49,746 nt of DNA from Chloroflexota bacterium (GTDB lineage Bacteria; Chloroflexota; Anaerolineae; Promineifilales; Promineifilaceae). Location: contig JAGOMA010000040.1 of assembly GCA_017993775.1 (NCBI GenBank), positions 1 through 49,746 of the forward strand, in the 5' to 3' direction. The position numbers and the translations under genes were made by a program. The notes under the pieces were generated by a model, which saw only the letters and a list, made by a program, of their open reading frames with translations, was not told the DNA's origin and ran no database searches. Positions 16,524 to 25,501 of the stretch are shown one piece after another (within the stretch, counting starts at the first letter, position 1; every line of letters begins with the position of its first letter).

Positions 16524-19379
16524 ATGACATTGCAGGCGGTCATTTTTGATTTGGACGGTGTGATCACCGATACGGCCGAATTCCACTATCTGGCCTGGAA
16601 AAAGTTGGCGGATGAAGAAGGGCTGCATTTCGACCGGACCCTCAACGAAAAGCTGCGCGGCATCTCCCGGCGGGAATCGTTGCTGATTATTTTAGACGGC
16701 CGTTCCCTTCCCGAAGAAACCGTGCTTAAACTCATGGTGCGCAAAAACATCTATTACCAGCAGATGTTGACCCAAATTTCGCCGGTCAACCTGCTGCCAG
16801 GCGTCGCCGACCTGCTTGATGAACTGGATGCGGCAGACATCCCCTATGCGATTGCTTCCGCCAGCCGCAACGCGCCCGTGGTGGCGCAGCGATTGGGCAT
16901 TGCCGACCGGTTGGGCGTGCTGGCCGACGGCCGCAGCGTGGACGAACCCAAACCGGCCCCCGACCTCTTCCGCTATGCCGCCGCCAAATTAAACGTCCCG
17001 CCTACCCACTGCCTGGTGATCGAAGACGCCGCCGCCGGTGTGCGAGCCGGTCTGGCGGCAGGCATGAACACCCTGGCCCTGGGACCGGCCGAACGGTTTG
17101 TCAATCTACCACAGCTGCACAATCGCCGGGACAGCCTGGACGGTGTAACTCTGACCGAATTGCAGGCGATGACGGCCGTCGATCCCCAATGGGTCGTCAG
17201 CCAATCTACCCTCGATCCGGCCGGGCAGCACCACATGGAAACCGTGTTCACCCTGGGCAACGGCTATTTCAGCACCCGTGGTTCGTTCGAGGAAGGGTAT
17301 CCCGGCGACAAAGCCATCACCTTTGCCCACGGCATCTTCGACGACATGCCGGTGAGCGTTACCGAACTGGCCAACATGCCCGACTGGCTGGACACGGCCG
17401 TCTGGATCGATAGCGCGCCATTCCGCCTGGACCAGGGCCAGGTCCTCCACTTTTTGCGGCAGATGGATTTGCGCGACGGCATTTTGCGCCGCGATGTGCG
17501 CTGGCAAGCGCCCTCCGGGGCCATCGTCGACCTGACCTTTGAGCGGTTTGCCAGTTATGCGGCCGAACATGTGGGGGCGCTGCGAATTTTGGCGACGGCC
17601 GTTAACCAACCCTGCCACATCGCCCTCCACACGGGCATCAACGGCCACGTCGCCAACGAAGATTTGCTGCACTGGCATCTGCTGGACCAGGGTGCAGACG
17701 ACGGCGCGGCCTGGCTGCACAGCCGCACGCGCAAAACAGGGATAGAGGTGGGCACGGCCGTTGCCGCCACCCATTCCGCCGGCGCCTACTGCCTGGCGCA
17801 AAATTGCCCCGGCCAGCCGCGCCTGCGCATCGAACAAATGCTCAACACCGGGCAAAGTTTGCAAACCGATAAATTGATCAGCTACGCCGCCAGCCGCGAC
17901 GCCCAGGCGGAAGCCCAACCGGTTGTCGCTCGCGCTCAGGCTTATCTGCAAAACCAGACCTACGACGCCCTGCGCGCCGCCCATATCGCCGCCTGGCGGC
18001 AAGTGTGGCAAGCCAGCGACGTGATCATCGAAGGCGACCCGGAAGCCCAGTTGGCCCTGCGCTTCAACCTGTTTCAGCTCTTCGTCGCCGCCCCCCAGCA
18101 CGACGCGCGGGTAAGCATTGGCGCGAAGACGCTCAGCGGCTACGGCTATCGAGGGCACGTTTTTTGGGACACGGAGATTTTCATCCTGCCGTTCTTCACC
18201 TATACGCAGCCGCACATCGCCCGCAACATGCTCCTTTACCGCTATCACACCCTGGCCGGCGCGCGGCGCAAGGCGGCCCGCAGCGGCTTCGCCGGCGCGC
18301 AGTACGCCTGGGAAAGCGCCGCCACCGGCGACGAAGTGACGCCGACCTGGGTGCCCCATTTCAGCGACGCAACGCAGTTGGTGCGCATCTGGACGGGCGA
18401 CATTCAAATCCACATTTCGGCCGACGTGGCCTACGCCATCCGCCAATATTGGCGCATCACCGGCGACGATGCCTTTATGCGCGACTACGGCGCGGAGATG
18501 ATTCTGGATACGGCGCAGTTTTGGGGCAGCCGGGTAGAGCGAGAGGAAGTGAACGGCCGTCTCACTTACACCATCCGCGATGTCATCGGCCCGGACGAAT
18601 ACCACGACCATGTGGACAACAACAGCTACACCAACTACATCGCCCGCTGGCATTTGCAGACCGCCCTGGCGGTGCGCGACTGGCTGATCCAGGCATATCC
18701 GGCCAAGGCCATCGCTTTGGAGCAGAAATTAGACCTGACCAGGGACGTGTACCGGCACTGGCAAGAAGTGATTGAGCATCTGGTGTTTTTGTGGGATGGG
18801 GAAACGGCCGTAATCCACCAATTTGAAGGCTTCTTCCAACGCGCCCGGCTGGACCCGGACCTGTTCGCCAGCGCCGCCCAATCCCTGCAAGTCATCCTGG
18901 GCATCGAAGGCGCCAACGAAAGCCAGGTTCTCAAACAGGCCGACGTCATCATGCTGCTCTGCCTGTTCCGCGACCAGTTCGACCAGCGGACCTGGCAAGC
19001 CAATTGGGACGCCTACATGCCCATCACCGACCACAAATACGGCTCGTCGTTAGGCCCCAGCTTTCACGCCTGGGCCGCCTGCGAAATGCAGCGGCCAGAC
19101 GAAGCCTATGAACACTTCATGCTGGCCGCCCAGGCCGATTTACGCAACCCGCGCGGCAACGCCGGAGACGGCATCCATGCGGCTTCAGCCGGCGGGGTCT
19201 GGCAGGCCATCGTCTTTGGGTTCGCCGGACTGCGCCATGAGCAGGAGATGATTTCTCTAAATCCCCAATTGCCACAGCATTGGCAGCGCATTGCATTTAC
19301 GTTCAGCTATCGTGGCGCGCAAAAACAGGTCGATATCCGCCGCGATGCAGAAGGAAGGGTTATTGCCAAAATTGAATGA
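16524..19379 (+). CDS. Beta-phosphoglucomutase / glycoside hydrolase family 65 phosphorylase fusion
   Basis: 951 residues in two enzymes. Residues 1 to about 215 form a HAD-type beta-phosphoglucomutase: FDLDGVITDTAEFHYLAW with the nucleophile and acid Asp, SASRNAP, and KPAPDLF...IEDAAAGVRA. Residues about 225-951 form a GH65 phosphorylase: LGNGYFSTRGSFEEGYPG, GYRGHVFWDTEIFILPFF, and the catalytic acid E692 in VIGPDEYHDHVDNNSYTN. GH65 inverting phosphorylases split maltose, trehalose, kojibiose or nigerose to beta-glucose 1-phosphate, which beta-PGM converts to glucose 6-phosphate, so the fusion channels the product. The exact disaccharide cannot be assigned. Between LacI and the ABC importer. 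Confidence 0.93.
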   Translation: MTLQAVIFDLDGVITDTAEFHYLAWKKLADEEGLHFDRTLNEKLRGISRRESLLIILDGRSLPEETVLKLMVRKNIYYQQMLTQISPVNLLPGVADLLDELDAADIPYAIASASRNAPVVAQRLGIADRLGVLADGRSVDEPKPAPDLFRYAAAKLNVPPTHCLVIEDAAAGVRAGLAAGMNTLALGPAERFVNLPQLHNRRDSLDGVTLTELQAMTAVDPQWVVSQSTLDPAGQHHMETVFTLGNGYFSTRGSFEEGYPGDKAITFAHGIFDDMPVSVTELANMPDWLDTAVWIDSAPFRLDQGQVLHFLRQMDLRDGILRRDVRWQAPSGAIVDLTFERFASYAAEHVGALRILATAVNQPCHIALHTGINGHVANEDLLHWHLLDQGADDGAAWLHSRTRKTGIEVGTAVAATHSAGAYCLAQNCPGQPRLRIEQMLNTGQSLQTDKLISYAASRDAQAEAQPVVARAQAYLQNQTYDALRAAHIAAWRQVWQASDVIIEGDPEAQLALRFNLFQLFVAAPQHDARVSIGAKTLSGYGYRGHVFWDTEIFILPFFTYTQPHIARNMLLYRYHTLAGARRKAARSGFAGAQYAWESAATGDEVTPTWVPHFSDATQLVRIWTGDIQIHISADVAYAIRQYWRITGDDAFMRDYGAEMILDTAQFWGSRVEREEVNGRLTYTIRDVIGPDEYHDHVDNNSYTNYIARWHLQTALAVRDWLIQAYPAKAIALEQKLDLTRDVYRHWQEVIEHLVFLWDGETAVIHQFEGFFQRARLDPDLFASAAQSLQVILGIEGANESQVLKQADVIMLLCLFRDQFDQRTWQANWDAYMPITDHKYGSSLGPSFHAWAACEMQRPDEAYEHFMLAAQADLRNPRGNAGDGIHAASAGGVWQAIVFGFAGLRHEQEMISLNPQLPQHWQRIAFTFSYRGAQKQVDIRRDAEGRVIAKIE

Positions 19380-19603
19380 GTAACCACGATCAGGCACACA
19401 AACGAAGCGGGTCTGGTAGAAAAACCAGGCGTCAACCAATGAAAAAGCCGCATGCCCCGACCGGTCAAGATGGGGACACACGGCATATGAGATGAGACGA
19501 AACGTATTTAACGATGCGCCTCGTGGAGCCAATTATACAGCAATCTCCCCGTCGCTCCTCGAAGTGTATCAAAATGATAACAAGCAAACGTAAGGAGAAG
19601 AAA

Positions 19604-20899
19604 ATGAACAAGCGTTTATTAACTTTGTGGGTATTGTTACTGGTGGGCGTGCTGTTGGCCGCCTGCGGCGGAACTGCGGCAGAACCAACTGCGGCCCCGG
19701 AAGCGACAGAGGTGGATACGGCCGTTCAAGAACCCGCCGCCACCGAACCAGCCGCCGCTGTGATCCAACTCCAGCTCATGGGCTGGGCCAGCTCCGACGC
19801 TGAAAACATCCGCCTGCAAGAAATGATCGACAACTTCAACGCCGCCAACAGCGACGTGCAAGCCAACCTACTGCTGGTTCCCGACTACGACACCAAACTG
19901 CAAACCAGTCTGGCCGGCGGCGCGCCGCCCGACGTCTTCTACATCGACAGCTTCAAACTACCCGATTTCGTCGCCGCCAACGCCATCGCCCCCCTCGGCG
20001 ATAAGTTGGAAAACGTCGACGATTTCTATCCCAACCTGCGCGACGCCTTCACGCTGGACGGCACATTCTACTGCCCACCCAAAGACTTCAGCACCCTGGC
20101 CCTGGAATACAACAAAGACATGTTCGACGCGGCCGGCCTGGACTACCCCACGGCCGATTGGACCTGGGATGATCTGCGCGCCGCCGCCGAAGCCCTCACC
20201 GACAGCGACAACGGCGTCTACGGCATGGTCCTCAGCGCCGACATGGCCCGCTGGATCGCCTTCCTCTATCAGGCTGACGGCGCAGTCACCAATGCCGACT
20301 TCACCGCCATGAACCTGGATTCCCCGGCCGCGCAAGAGGCCATGGACTTCTACGTGGGCTTGGTGCAAGATGGCTACGCCGCCCAACCCGCCGATCTGGA
20401 CAGCGGTTGGCCCGGCGAAGCGTTTGGCAAGCAGCAGGCCGCCATGTCCATGGAAGGCAACTGGATCATCTCCTTCCTGAACGACCAGTTCCCAGACGTT
20501 AACTTTGGCGTCACAGAATTACCGGCCGGCCCTGGCGGCGACGCCACCATGTCCTTCACCGTTTGTTACGGCGTGCCGGCCAACGCCGCCAACATGGATG
20601 CTTCTGTACGCCTGGTGAATTTCCTCACCGGCCCCGACGGCATGAAAGCCTGGACCGACCTGGGCCTGGCCATGCCCACCCGCGCCAGCCTGCGTGACGG
20701 CTGGTTGGAAAAATACCCCGATCTGGAACCATTCCTGAACGGCGCGGATTATGCCTATCCCTGGCAGTTCCGGCCCGGTTTCCAGGACGTGCTAGACACC
20801 GTCAATTCCGGTTTGCAAGAGGCCTTTACAGGCCTGGCCACGACGGATCAGGTGTTGCAGAACGCCCAAGAAGTAGGCACGGAAGTGCTGAACCGGTAA
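19604..20899 (+). CDS. Sugar ABC transporter substrate-binding lipoprotein
   Basis: 431 residues from the ATG at 19604 (TAAGGAGAAG upstream). The signal peptide ends in a lipobox, LLAAC, followed by a Thr/Ala/Pro-rich linker and a family 1 extracellular solute-binding domain (NAANSDVQANLLLVPDYDTKLQ, GGAPPDVFYID, MSMEGNWIISFL, PGGDATMSFTVCYGVPA). It probably delivers the disaccharide used by the GH65 enzyme. The 224-bp gap upstream holds only weak stems and no good promoter. A family A hairpin follows the stop. Confidence 0.92.
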   Translation: MNKRLLTLWVLLLVGVLLAACGGTAAEPTAAPEATEVDTAVQEPAATEPAAAVIQLQLMGWASSDAENIRLQEMIDNFNAANSDVQANLLLVPDYDTKLQTSLAGGAPPDVFYIDSFKLPDFVAANAIAPLGDKLENVDDFYPNLRDAFTLDGTFYCPPKDFSTLALEYNKDMFDAAGLDYPTADWTWDDLRAAAEALTDSDNGVYGMVLSADMARWIAFLYQADGAVTNADFTAMNLDSPAAQEAMDFYVGLVQDGYAAQPADLDSGWPGEAFGKQQAAMSMEGNWIISFLNDQFPDVNFGVTELPAGPGGDATMSFTVCYGVPANAANMDASVRLVNFLTGPDGMKAWTDLGLAMPTRASLRDGWLEKYPDLEPFLNGADYAYPWQFRPGFQDVLDTVNSGLQEAFTGLATTDQVLQNAQEVGTEVLNR

Positions 20900-20915
20900 A
20901 AAATTTGAGTAATAC

Positions 20916-20949
20916 AGACCCTAAGGGTTTTCCGAAACCCTTAGGGTCT
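20916..20949. repeat. Inverted repeat, family A copy 2, within the ABC operon
   Basis: Perfect 15-bp arms AGACCCTAAGGGTTT / AAACCCTTAGGGTCT with loop TCCG, between the binding-protein stop (20899) and the permease start (20967). The position suits partial termination or 3' protection that keeps binding-protein mRNA above permease mRNA. Confidence 0.85.
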
Positions 20950-20966
20950 TATCCAGGAGGCGACAG

Positions 20967-22010
20967 ATGACTGTGGCAACAGGCGTACGGGGTGAAGATC
21001 GGCAAAATGCCATTGCCGGCTGGCTGTTCATGACCCCCACTCTTCTGATTTTTTCCGTGTTTATCATCATTCCCATCATTGCGGCCGTGTACTTTAGCAT
21101 GACCGATTGGAACGGCATCAGCCCGCCGGCCGAAGCCAATTTTATCGGCCTGAACAACTACAAAGCCATCCTGACCGAGCCAGGCATCCGACAAACCGAC
21201 TTCTTCACAGCCCTGAAAAACACCACTTACTTCGCCCTGGGCGTGGTGCCGATGCAAACCATCCTCTCCTTGCTGCTGGCAGTCGTCGTCAACCAATCGC
21301 TCTTGCGCTTTAAGAGCTTTTTCCGAACCACCTACTACTTTCCTTCCATCACGTCATCGGTGGCCATCAGCCTGATGTTTTTGTTTTTTTATCAGAAGAG
21401 CGGTCTGGTGAACCAGGTCTTGGGCACGCTCACGTTCGGCGCGTGGGAGCCAATCGCCTGGATGGCCGACCCGCGCGGCCTGATCCACATTGTGTTGAGC
21501 TGGTTTGGGCTGACCATTCAGACTGCGCCGGACTTCCTGACGCAAACCGACCTGTTTGGCGTGACCTTGTGGAGTTGGATCAGCGGCCCCAGCGTGGCTC
21601 TGACCGGCATCATGATCATGAACACCTGGACCACCATTGGCACGATGATGATCATTTTCCTGGCTGCCCTGCAAGACATTCCCAACTTTGTTTACGAAGC
21701 CTCACAAATAGACGGAGCCTCGCCCTGGACGCAGTTCCGCCGGATTACGCTGCCTATGCTGCGGCCAACGATGTTTTTTGTAATCACTTTGGGACTCATT
21801 GGCACATACCAGGTATTCGACCAGATTTACGTGATGAGCAGCGGCGGCCCGGCCAAAACAACGCTGACCATTGCTTATCTGGTGTATCGCAACGGCTTCA
21901 ACAACAGCCAGATGGGGCTGGGCGCGGCCATCGCTATCGTGCTGTTCATCATCATCTTTGCCCTGACGATGATTCAGCGCCGCATTACCGGCAGCGAGGC
22001 AAACAATTAG
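20967..22010 (+). CDS. Sugar ABC transporter permease (MalF/UgpA type)
   Basis: 347 residues; AGGAGG precedes the ATG. About six membrane segments begin with WLFMTPTLLIFSVFIIIPIIAAVYFS, and FIGLNNYKAIL is typical of MalF-like permeases. The cytoplasmic EAA loop, which contacts the ATPase, reads YEASQIDGASPWTQFRRITLPML. It pairs with the next gene. The region around residues 150-190 carries an insert compared with short homologues. Confidence 0.92.
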   Translation: MTVATGVRGEDRQNAIAGWLFMTPTLLIFSVFIIIPIIAAVYFSMTDWNGISPPAEANFIGLNNYKAILTEPGIRQTDFFTALKNTTYFALGVVPMQTILSLLLAVVVNQSLLRFKSFFRTTYYFPSITSSVAISLMFLFFYQKSGLVNQVLGTLTFGAWEPIAWMADPRGLIHIVLSWFGLTIQTAPDFLTQTDLFGVTLWSWISGPSVALTGIMIMNTWTTIGTMMIIFLAALQDIPNFVYEASQIDGASPWTQFRRITLPMLRPTMFFVITLGLIGTYQVFDQIYVMSSGGPAKTTLTIAYLVYRNGFNNSQMGLGAAIAIVLFIIIFALTMIQRRITGSEANN

Positions 22011-22032
22011 GCCGGAGGCAAAGGAGCAAATT

Positions 22033-22911
22033 ATGGCGACAATGAGTGAATCGATTCCACAGAGCAGCTTAAGAACACGCGCCGGTTGGACAACAGTGAA
22101 GACGGTTTTGTCTTATGGCGTCTTGTTTTTGCTGGCGCTGACATTTATTTATCCGTTTTTGCTGGCCATTGCTACCAGTTTTAAGAGCCTGCCGGAGATC
22201 AACCAGTTTCCGGTGAGCCTCATCCCCAAAGAAATCTCGCTGGAAGGGTATCAGCGGCTGCTGACGTTTAATGTGCCGCGTTGGACGTTGAACAGCGCGT
22301 TGGTGGCCGTGTTTGTGACGGCGGGCAATTTGTTGTTTGCCAGTCTGGGCGGTTATGCGCTGGCGCGAATCCGCTTTCCGGGCAGCAAGGCGGTCTTTCT
22401 GGGCATTTTGGGCACGATGATGATTCCGGGTATTGTGCTGTTGATCCCCATGTTTATTGTGTTGAAGATGTTGGGGTTTGTGGATACGTATGCCGGGCTG
22501 ATTGTACCCAAACTGATTACGGCGTTTAGTATCTTCTTGATGAAACAGTTTTTCGAGTCGGTGCCGCGCGAATTGGAAGAGGCGGCGCGCATTGACGGGG
22601 CGACGCCGCTGCAAATATTTGCCCGGGTGGTGCTGCCCACGGCCAAACCGGCGTTGGTGGCGCTGATCATTTTCAGTTTTCAGGGGGCGTGGAACGACTT
22701 TATGCATCCGCTGATTGTGATTACGGTGAACCAGCAGTTGTTTACGCTGCCGCTGGGGCTGGCGCTGCTGCGCGGCGGCATGGGCCAGAATTTGCAGTGG
22801 AATTCGCTGATGGCCGGATCGATGTTGACGACGCTGCCCATGGCGATTATCTTTTTCATTTTTCAGCGGTACTTTATTGAGGGAATTAGCTACAGTGGGA
22901 TTAAAGGGTAG
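22033..22911 (+). CDS. Sugar ABC transporter permease (MalG/UgpE type)
   Basis: 292 residues; the start follows GGAGGCAAAGGAG. Six membrane segments and the EAA loop LEEAARIDGATPLQIFARVVLPTAKPAL. The C-terminus IFFIFQRYFIEGISYSGIKG is the standard MalG ending. No ATP-binding gene follows, so the complex presumably uses an MsmK/MalK-like ATPase encoded elsewhere. Confidence 0.93.
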   Translation: MATMSESIPQSSLRTRAGWTTVKTVLSYGVLFLLALTFIYPFLLAIATSFKSLPEINQFPVSLIPKEISLEGYQRLLTFNVPRWTLNSALVAVFVTAGNLLFASLGGYALARIRFPGSKAVFLGILGTMMIPGIVLLIPMFIVLKMLGFVDTYAGLIVPKLITAFSIFLMKQFFESVPRELEEAARIDGATPLQIFARVVLPTAKPALVALIIFSFQGAWNDFMHPLIVITVNQQLFTLPLGLALLRGGMGQNLQWNSLMAGSMLTTLPMAIIFFIFQRYFIEGISYSGIKG

Positions 22912-22925
22912 ACGGGTGCGCGGCG

Positions 22926-23531
22926 ATGATTAAGGCAACGGCCGTTCTCTTCCAGGCAACCCGGCGCTGGTGGTATGAATGGACGGCCGTTCTCCCCCTC
23001 GCTCTGGTCTGGTTTGTGTGCCAGCTTCTGGTGCTGCCGGGGCCGCCGGCCACGGCCGTACTTTATGCCCTCATGCGCCAGTCTAGCGACAACCAGTGGT
23101 GGAACGGCCGTGACGCCTGGCAAGCGGCCAAAACCCTGTTCTGGCCGGCCTGGAAATGGGCGCTGGTTAATGGGCTGGTTGTTGGGCTGGTTGTGTTTAA
23201 CCTGCTGGCCTATTGGGATGTGCCCGGCGCGGTTTGGACGCTGCTGCGTGTGGTCTGGCTGCTGGTTCTGACAATCTGGCTGGGGCTGAATCTGGTTTAC
23301 TGGCCCTTTTGGCTGGCGCAAACAGACAAATCGCTGCGCAACACTTACGCCAACTGCGGCCGGTTTTTGCTGCTGAATCCGCTCAGTGGGCTGGGGGTAA
23401 CGGCCGTTTCCGCCCTCGTCCTGTTCGTCAGCATTTTTACCATCCTGCCTTTTGTGTTGGGCAGCATGGCCTGGGTGGCGTTGGTGGGCGTAACGGCCGT
23501 GCAGCACTCCCTGCTGACGCGTGATACGTGA
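22926..23531 (+). CDS. DUF624/YesL-like membrane protein
   Basis: 201 residues with about five membrane segments. The N-terminal RWWYEWTAVLPLALVWFVCQL and PPATAVLYALMRQ resemble DUF624 (YesL) proteins, which commonly accompany carbohydrate ABC importers. It starts 15 bp after the permease, so it is in the same operon. Six ACGGCCGT octamers lie in this 600-bp gene, in contrast to the three preceding ABC genes. The role in transport or regulation is unknown. Confidence 0.75.
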   Translation: MIKATAVLFQATRRWWYEWTAVLPLALVWFVCQLLVLPGPPATAVLYALMRQSSDNQWWNGRDAWQAAKTLFWPAWKWALVNGLVVGLVVFNLLAYWDVPGAVWTLLRVVWLLVLTIWLGLNLVYWPFWLAQTDKSLRNTYANCGRFLLLNPLSGLGVTAVSALVLFVSIFTILPFVLGSMAWVALVGVTAVQHSLLTRDT

Positions 23532-23571
23532 TGCGTGATGCGTGACCAGAGATATTTCACGCATCACGCAT
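23531..23571. repeat. Inverted repeat, family B copy 1
   Basis: Arms ATGCGTGATGCGTGA (23531-23545) and TCACGCATCACGCAT (23557-23571) around an 11-nt loop, with an additional degenerate GTGATACGTG unit on the left. It separates the convergent DUF624 (+) and TrxR-like (-) genes and may act as their terminator. Confidence 0.8.
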
Positions 23572-23599
23572 CATGGGTTTATTAGCACCTGAGCCGATC

Positions 23600-24595
23600 T
23601 TATTTCCAGTCGGTTTGGATGGCTTTACGGCCGTGTATGTACTTATCCGCCGCCACCGCCGCGATCACGCCGTCAGCCGCCGCAATCACCGCCTGCTTAA
23701 TGTGCGTGCAAAGCAAATCGCCAATGGCAAAAACCCCCGGAATCGTCGTCTGCATCTCTTTATCCACCACCAGGCAGCCGTTCGGCTCCGTCTCCAACTG
23801 CGCCATCAGGTAATCGGTGATTGGTTTGCCGCCTTGCAAATAGACAAACGCGCCGGTCACGGGCAATGTCTGCTCTTCGCCGCCGCGCGGATGTACCCGC
23901 ACCCCGGCTACCTGCCCATTGCCCACAATTTCCTTCAACCGCGTGCCCAACTGCACCTCAATCTTGGGATGAGTCGTCGCCTCAGTCGCCAGCGCTTCCC
24001 GCGCTTTTAGCTCCGGCGTCGGCACCACCAGATGGACTTTGGCCGCGAATTTCGTCAGGAACAGCGCTTCTTCCAGCGCTTCATCGTTGTTGCCAATCAC
24101 CGCCACCGTTTGATTGCGGAAAAAGGCCCCATCACAGGTGGCGCAGTAACTCACGCCGCGTCCCAAAAATTCCTCTTCACCTTTCACCACGCTGGTGCGG
24201 CCCATCGAGCCGGTCGCCAGCATGATCACTTTGGTATAAAACGCGCCGGTTCCAGCCATCACCATTTTGCGCTCGCCGCTGATGTCTACGCCCACCACCT
24301 TGTCGGTGATAAATTTCGCGCCAAACGATTCGGCCTGCGCCCGCATAATTTCCACCAGCTCCGCGCCGGTCACCGGACCGGGCACGCCGGGATAATTGCT
24401 GATTTTGCCGGTGATGCCCAACGCGCCGGCCGTCAGCCCTTTGTCGATGACCAGCGTGCGCAAATCGGCGCGCGCCGTGTAGATGGCCGCCGACGCCCCC
24501 GCCGGCCCCCCGCCAATGATGACGACGTCGTAGTTATTGTCTTCGCCGCCGCCTAAATTAGACATGCCTAATCCAAGATTTAAATCAAATGACAT
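23600..24595 (-). CDS. Thioredoxin reductase-like FAD flavoprotein with altered NAD(P)-site
   Basis: 331 residues from the ATG at 24595, preceded by GAGGAGG; a longer frame exists but has no better start. The FAD site VVIIGGGPAGASAAIYTAR and the redox-active CATC (GVSYCATCDGAFF) are intact, as is the C-terminal GVFAIGDLL. The second Rossmann motif, normally GGGDSA, reads VIGNNDEALEEA, and the HRRxxxR that binds the NADPH phosphate is replaced by VVPTPELKA. The electron donor may therefore not be NADPH. It is downstream of the protein disulfide oxidoreductase and probably reduces it. Confidence 0.87.
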   Translation of the reverse strand: MSFDLNLGLGMSNLGGGEDNNYDVVIIGGGPAGASAAIYTARADLRTLVIDKGLTAGALGITGKISNYPGVPGPVTGAELVEIMRAQAESFGAKFITDKVVGVDISGERKMVMAGTGAFYTKVIMLATGSMGRTSVVKGEEEFLGRGVSYCATCDGAFFRNQTVAVIGNNDEALEEALFLTKFAAKVHLVVPTPELKAREALATEATTHPKIEVQLGTRLKEIVGNGQVAGVRVHPRGGEEQTLPVTGAFVYLQGGKPITDYLMAQLETEPNGCLVVDKEMQTTIPGVFAIGDLLCTHIKQAVIAAADGVIAAVAADKYIHGRKAIQTDWK

Positions 24596-24615
24596 ACAAT
24601 TTCCTCCTCGTGACA

Positions 24616-24649
24616 AGACCCCAAGGGTTTTCTGAAACCCTTGGGGTCT
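24616..24649. repeat. Inverted repeat, family A copy 3, within the redox operon
   Basis: Perfect 15-bp arms AGACCCCAAGGGTTT / AAACCCTTGGGGTCT with loop TCTG, in the 60-bp gap between the disulfide oxidoreductase and TrxR-like genes. The same arrangement as in the ABC operon. Confidence 0.85.
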
Positions 24650-24655
24650 GCTTGC

Positions 24656-25309
24656 TTAAGCGACGGCTTCTTGCAATTTGCCCAGAAGAATTGGCTCCGG
24701 CGCAGCCCCTTCCATGTGGGTAAATTCGTTGATGACGGTGCGCGGCACGCCGTGGACCTGATATTTGTTGGAAAGCTGCGGGAATTCGATGGCTTCTACC
24801 ATGTCGGCGGTGATAAATTCGCTTTCCATTGCCAGTTGGTGGGCCATAATGACGGCCTGCGGGCAGTAAGGACAGGTTGGCGTCACAAACACCTGCAAAT
24901 GAACCGGCTCTTGCAAATTGGCCGCCCAGGCTTTGGTTTCAGCAGTCAGGCCCGACTCGCCCCGAGAGACCATCATAATGTTTTCAATGAGTGAGCTGAA
25001 TTCATAGCCGGAGGGGATGCCGTAAAAGCGTATGCCGTAATCTTTGGGTTGTTGGCCGCCGCGCACGATGGCAATGGCCGGGATTTTGTCGATGTTGTAT
25101 TGTTCGACAATTTCCTGGTCGCGGACGAAGTCGTAGACCTCCACCGAGATTTTATCGGACAGTTCGGCAACTTCTTCGCTGATCATGCGGGTTTCGCGGC
25201 AGTATTGGCATTCCATTTCTTGGGTAAACATCACCAGTTTCACCGGCTCGGTGAGCGCTTGAAATTCGTTGATCAGGTGATTCCGGTCGGCTTCTTGTAA
25301 TAAAGACAT
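24656..25309 (-). CDS. Protein disulfide oxidoreductase (two tandem thioredoxin folds)
   Basis: 217 residues from the ATG at 25309 (AAGGAG upstream). The N-terminal thioredoxin fold carries CQYC (FTQEMECQYCRETR) and the C-terminal fold CPYC (FVTPTCPYCPQAV), each with a cis-Pro region (IPAIAI; GVPRTV). This is the PDO/glutaredoxin-like family frequent in archaea and thermophilic or deep-branching bacteria, acting in cytosolic thiol-disulfide exchange. The downstream TrxR-like gene is its likely reductase. Confidence 0.9.
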   Translation of the reverse strand: MSLLQEADRNHLINEFQALTEPVKLVMFTQEMECQYCRETRMISEEVAELSDKISVEVYDFVRDQEIVEQYNIDKIPAIAIVRGGQQPKDYGIRFYGIPSGYEFSSLIENIMMVSRGESGLTAETKAWAANLQEPVHLQVFVTPTCPYCPQAVIMAHQLAMESEFITADMVEAIEFPQLSNKYQVHGVPRTVINEFTHMEGAAPEPILLGKLQEAVA

Positions 25310-25501
25310 GCGAGTTCTCCTTGGGATACGGCCGTTAGCTACGGCCGTCATTAATTGGTGTAAACGATAACGATAGAAGCATACCCCCCGCATATAAACA
25401 GTCGGTAAGGAGTGTGTAATGGTTCGGTAAGGAATTTCGCAAACGCCAAAATCTATGGTAAAAGTGATACTGAATTTTCGAATCATGAAGGAGTGACACA
25501 A

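Noticed and set aside
17106..18653. 515-codon open frame on the minus strand
   Set aside because: It lies entirely opposite the GH65 fusion gene, whose catalytic motifs prove the plus strand is coding; codon bias of GC-rich DNA opens the antisense frame.
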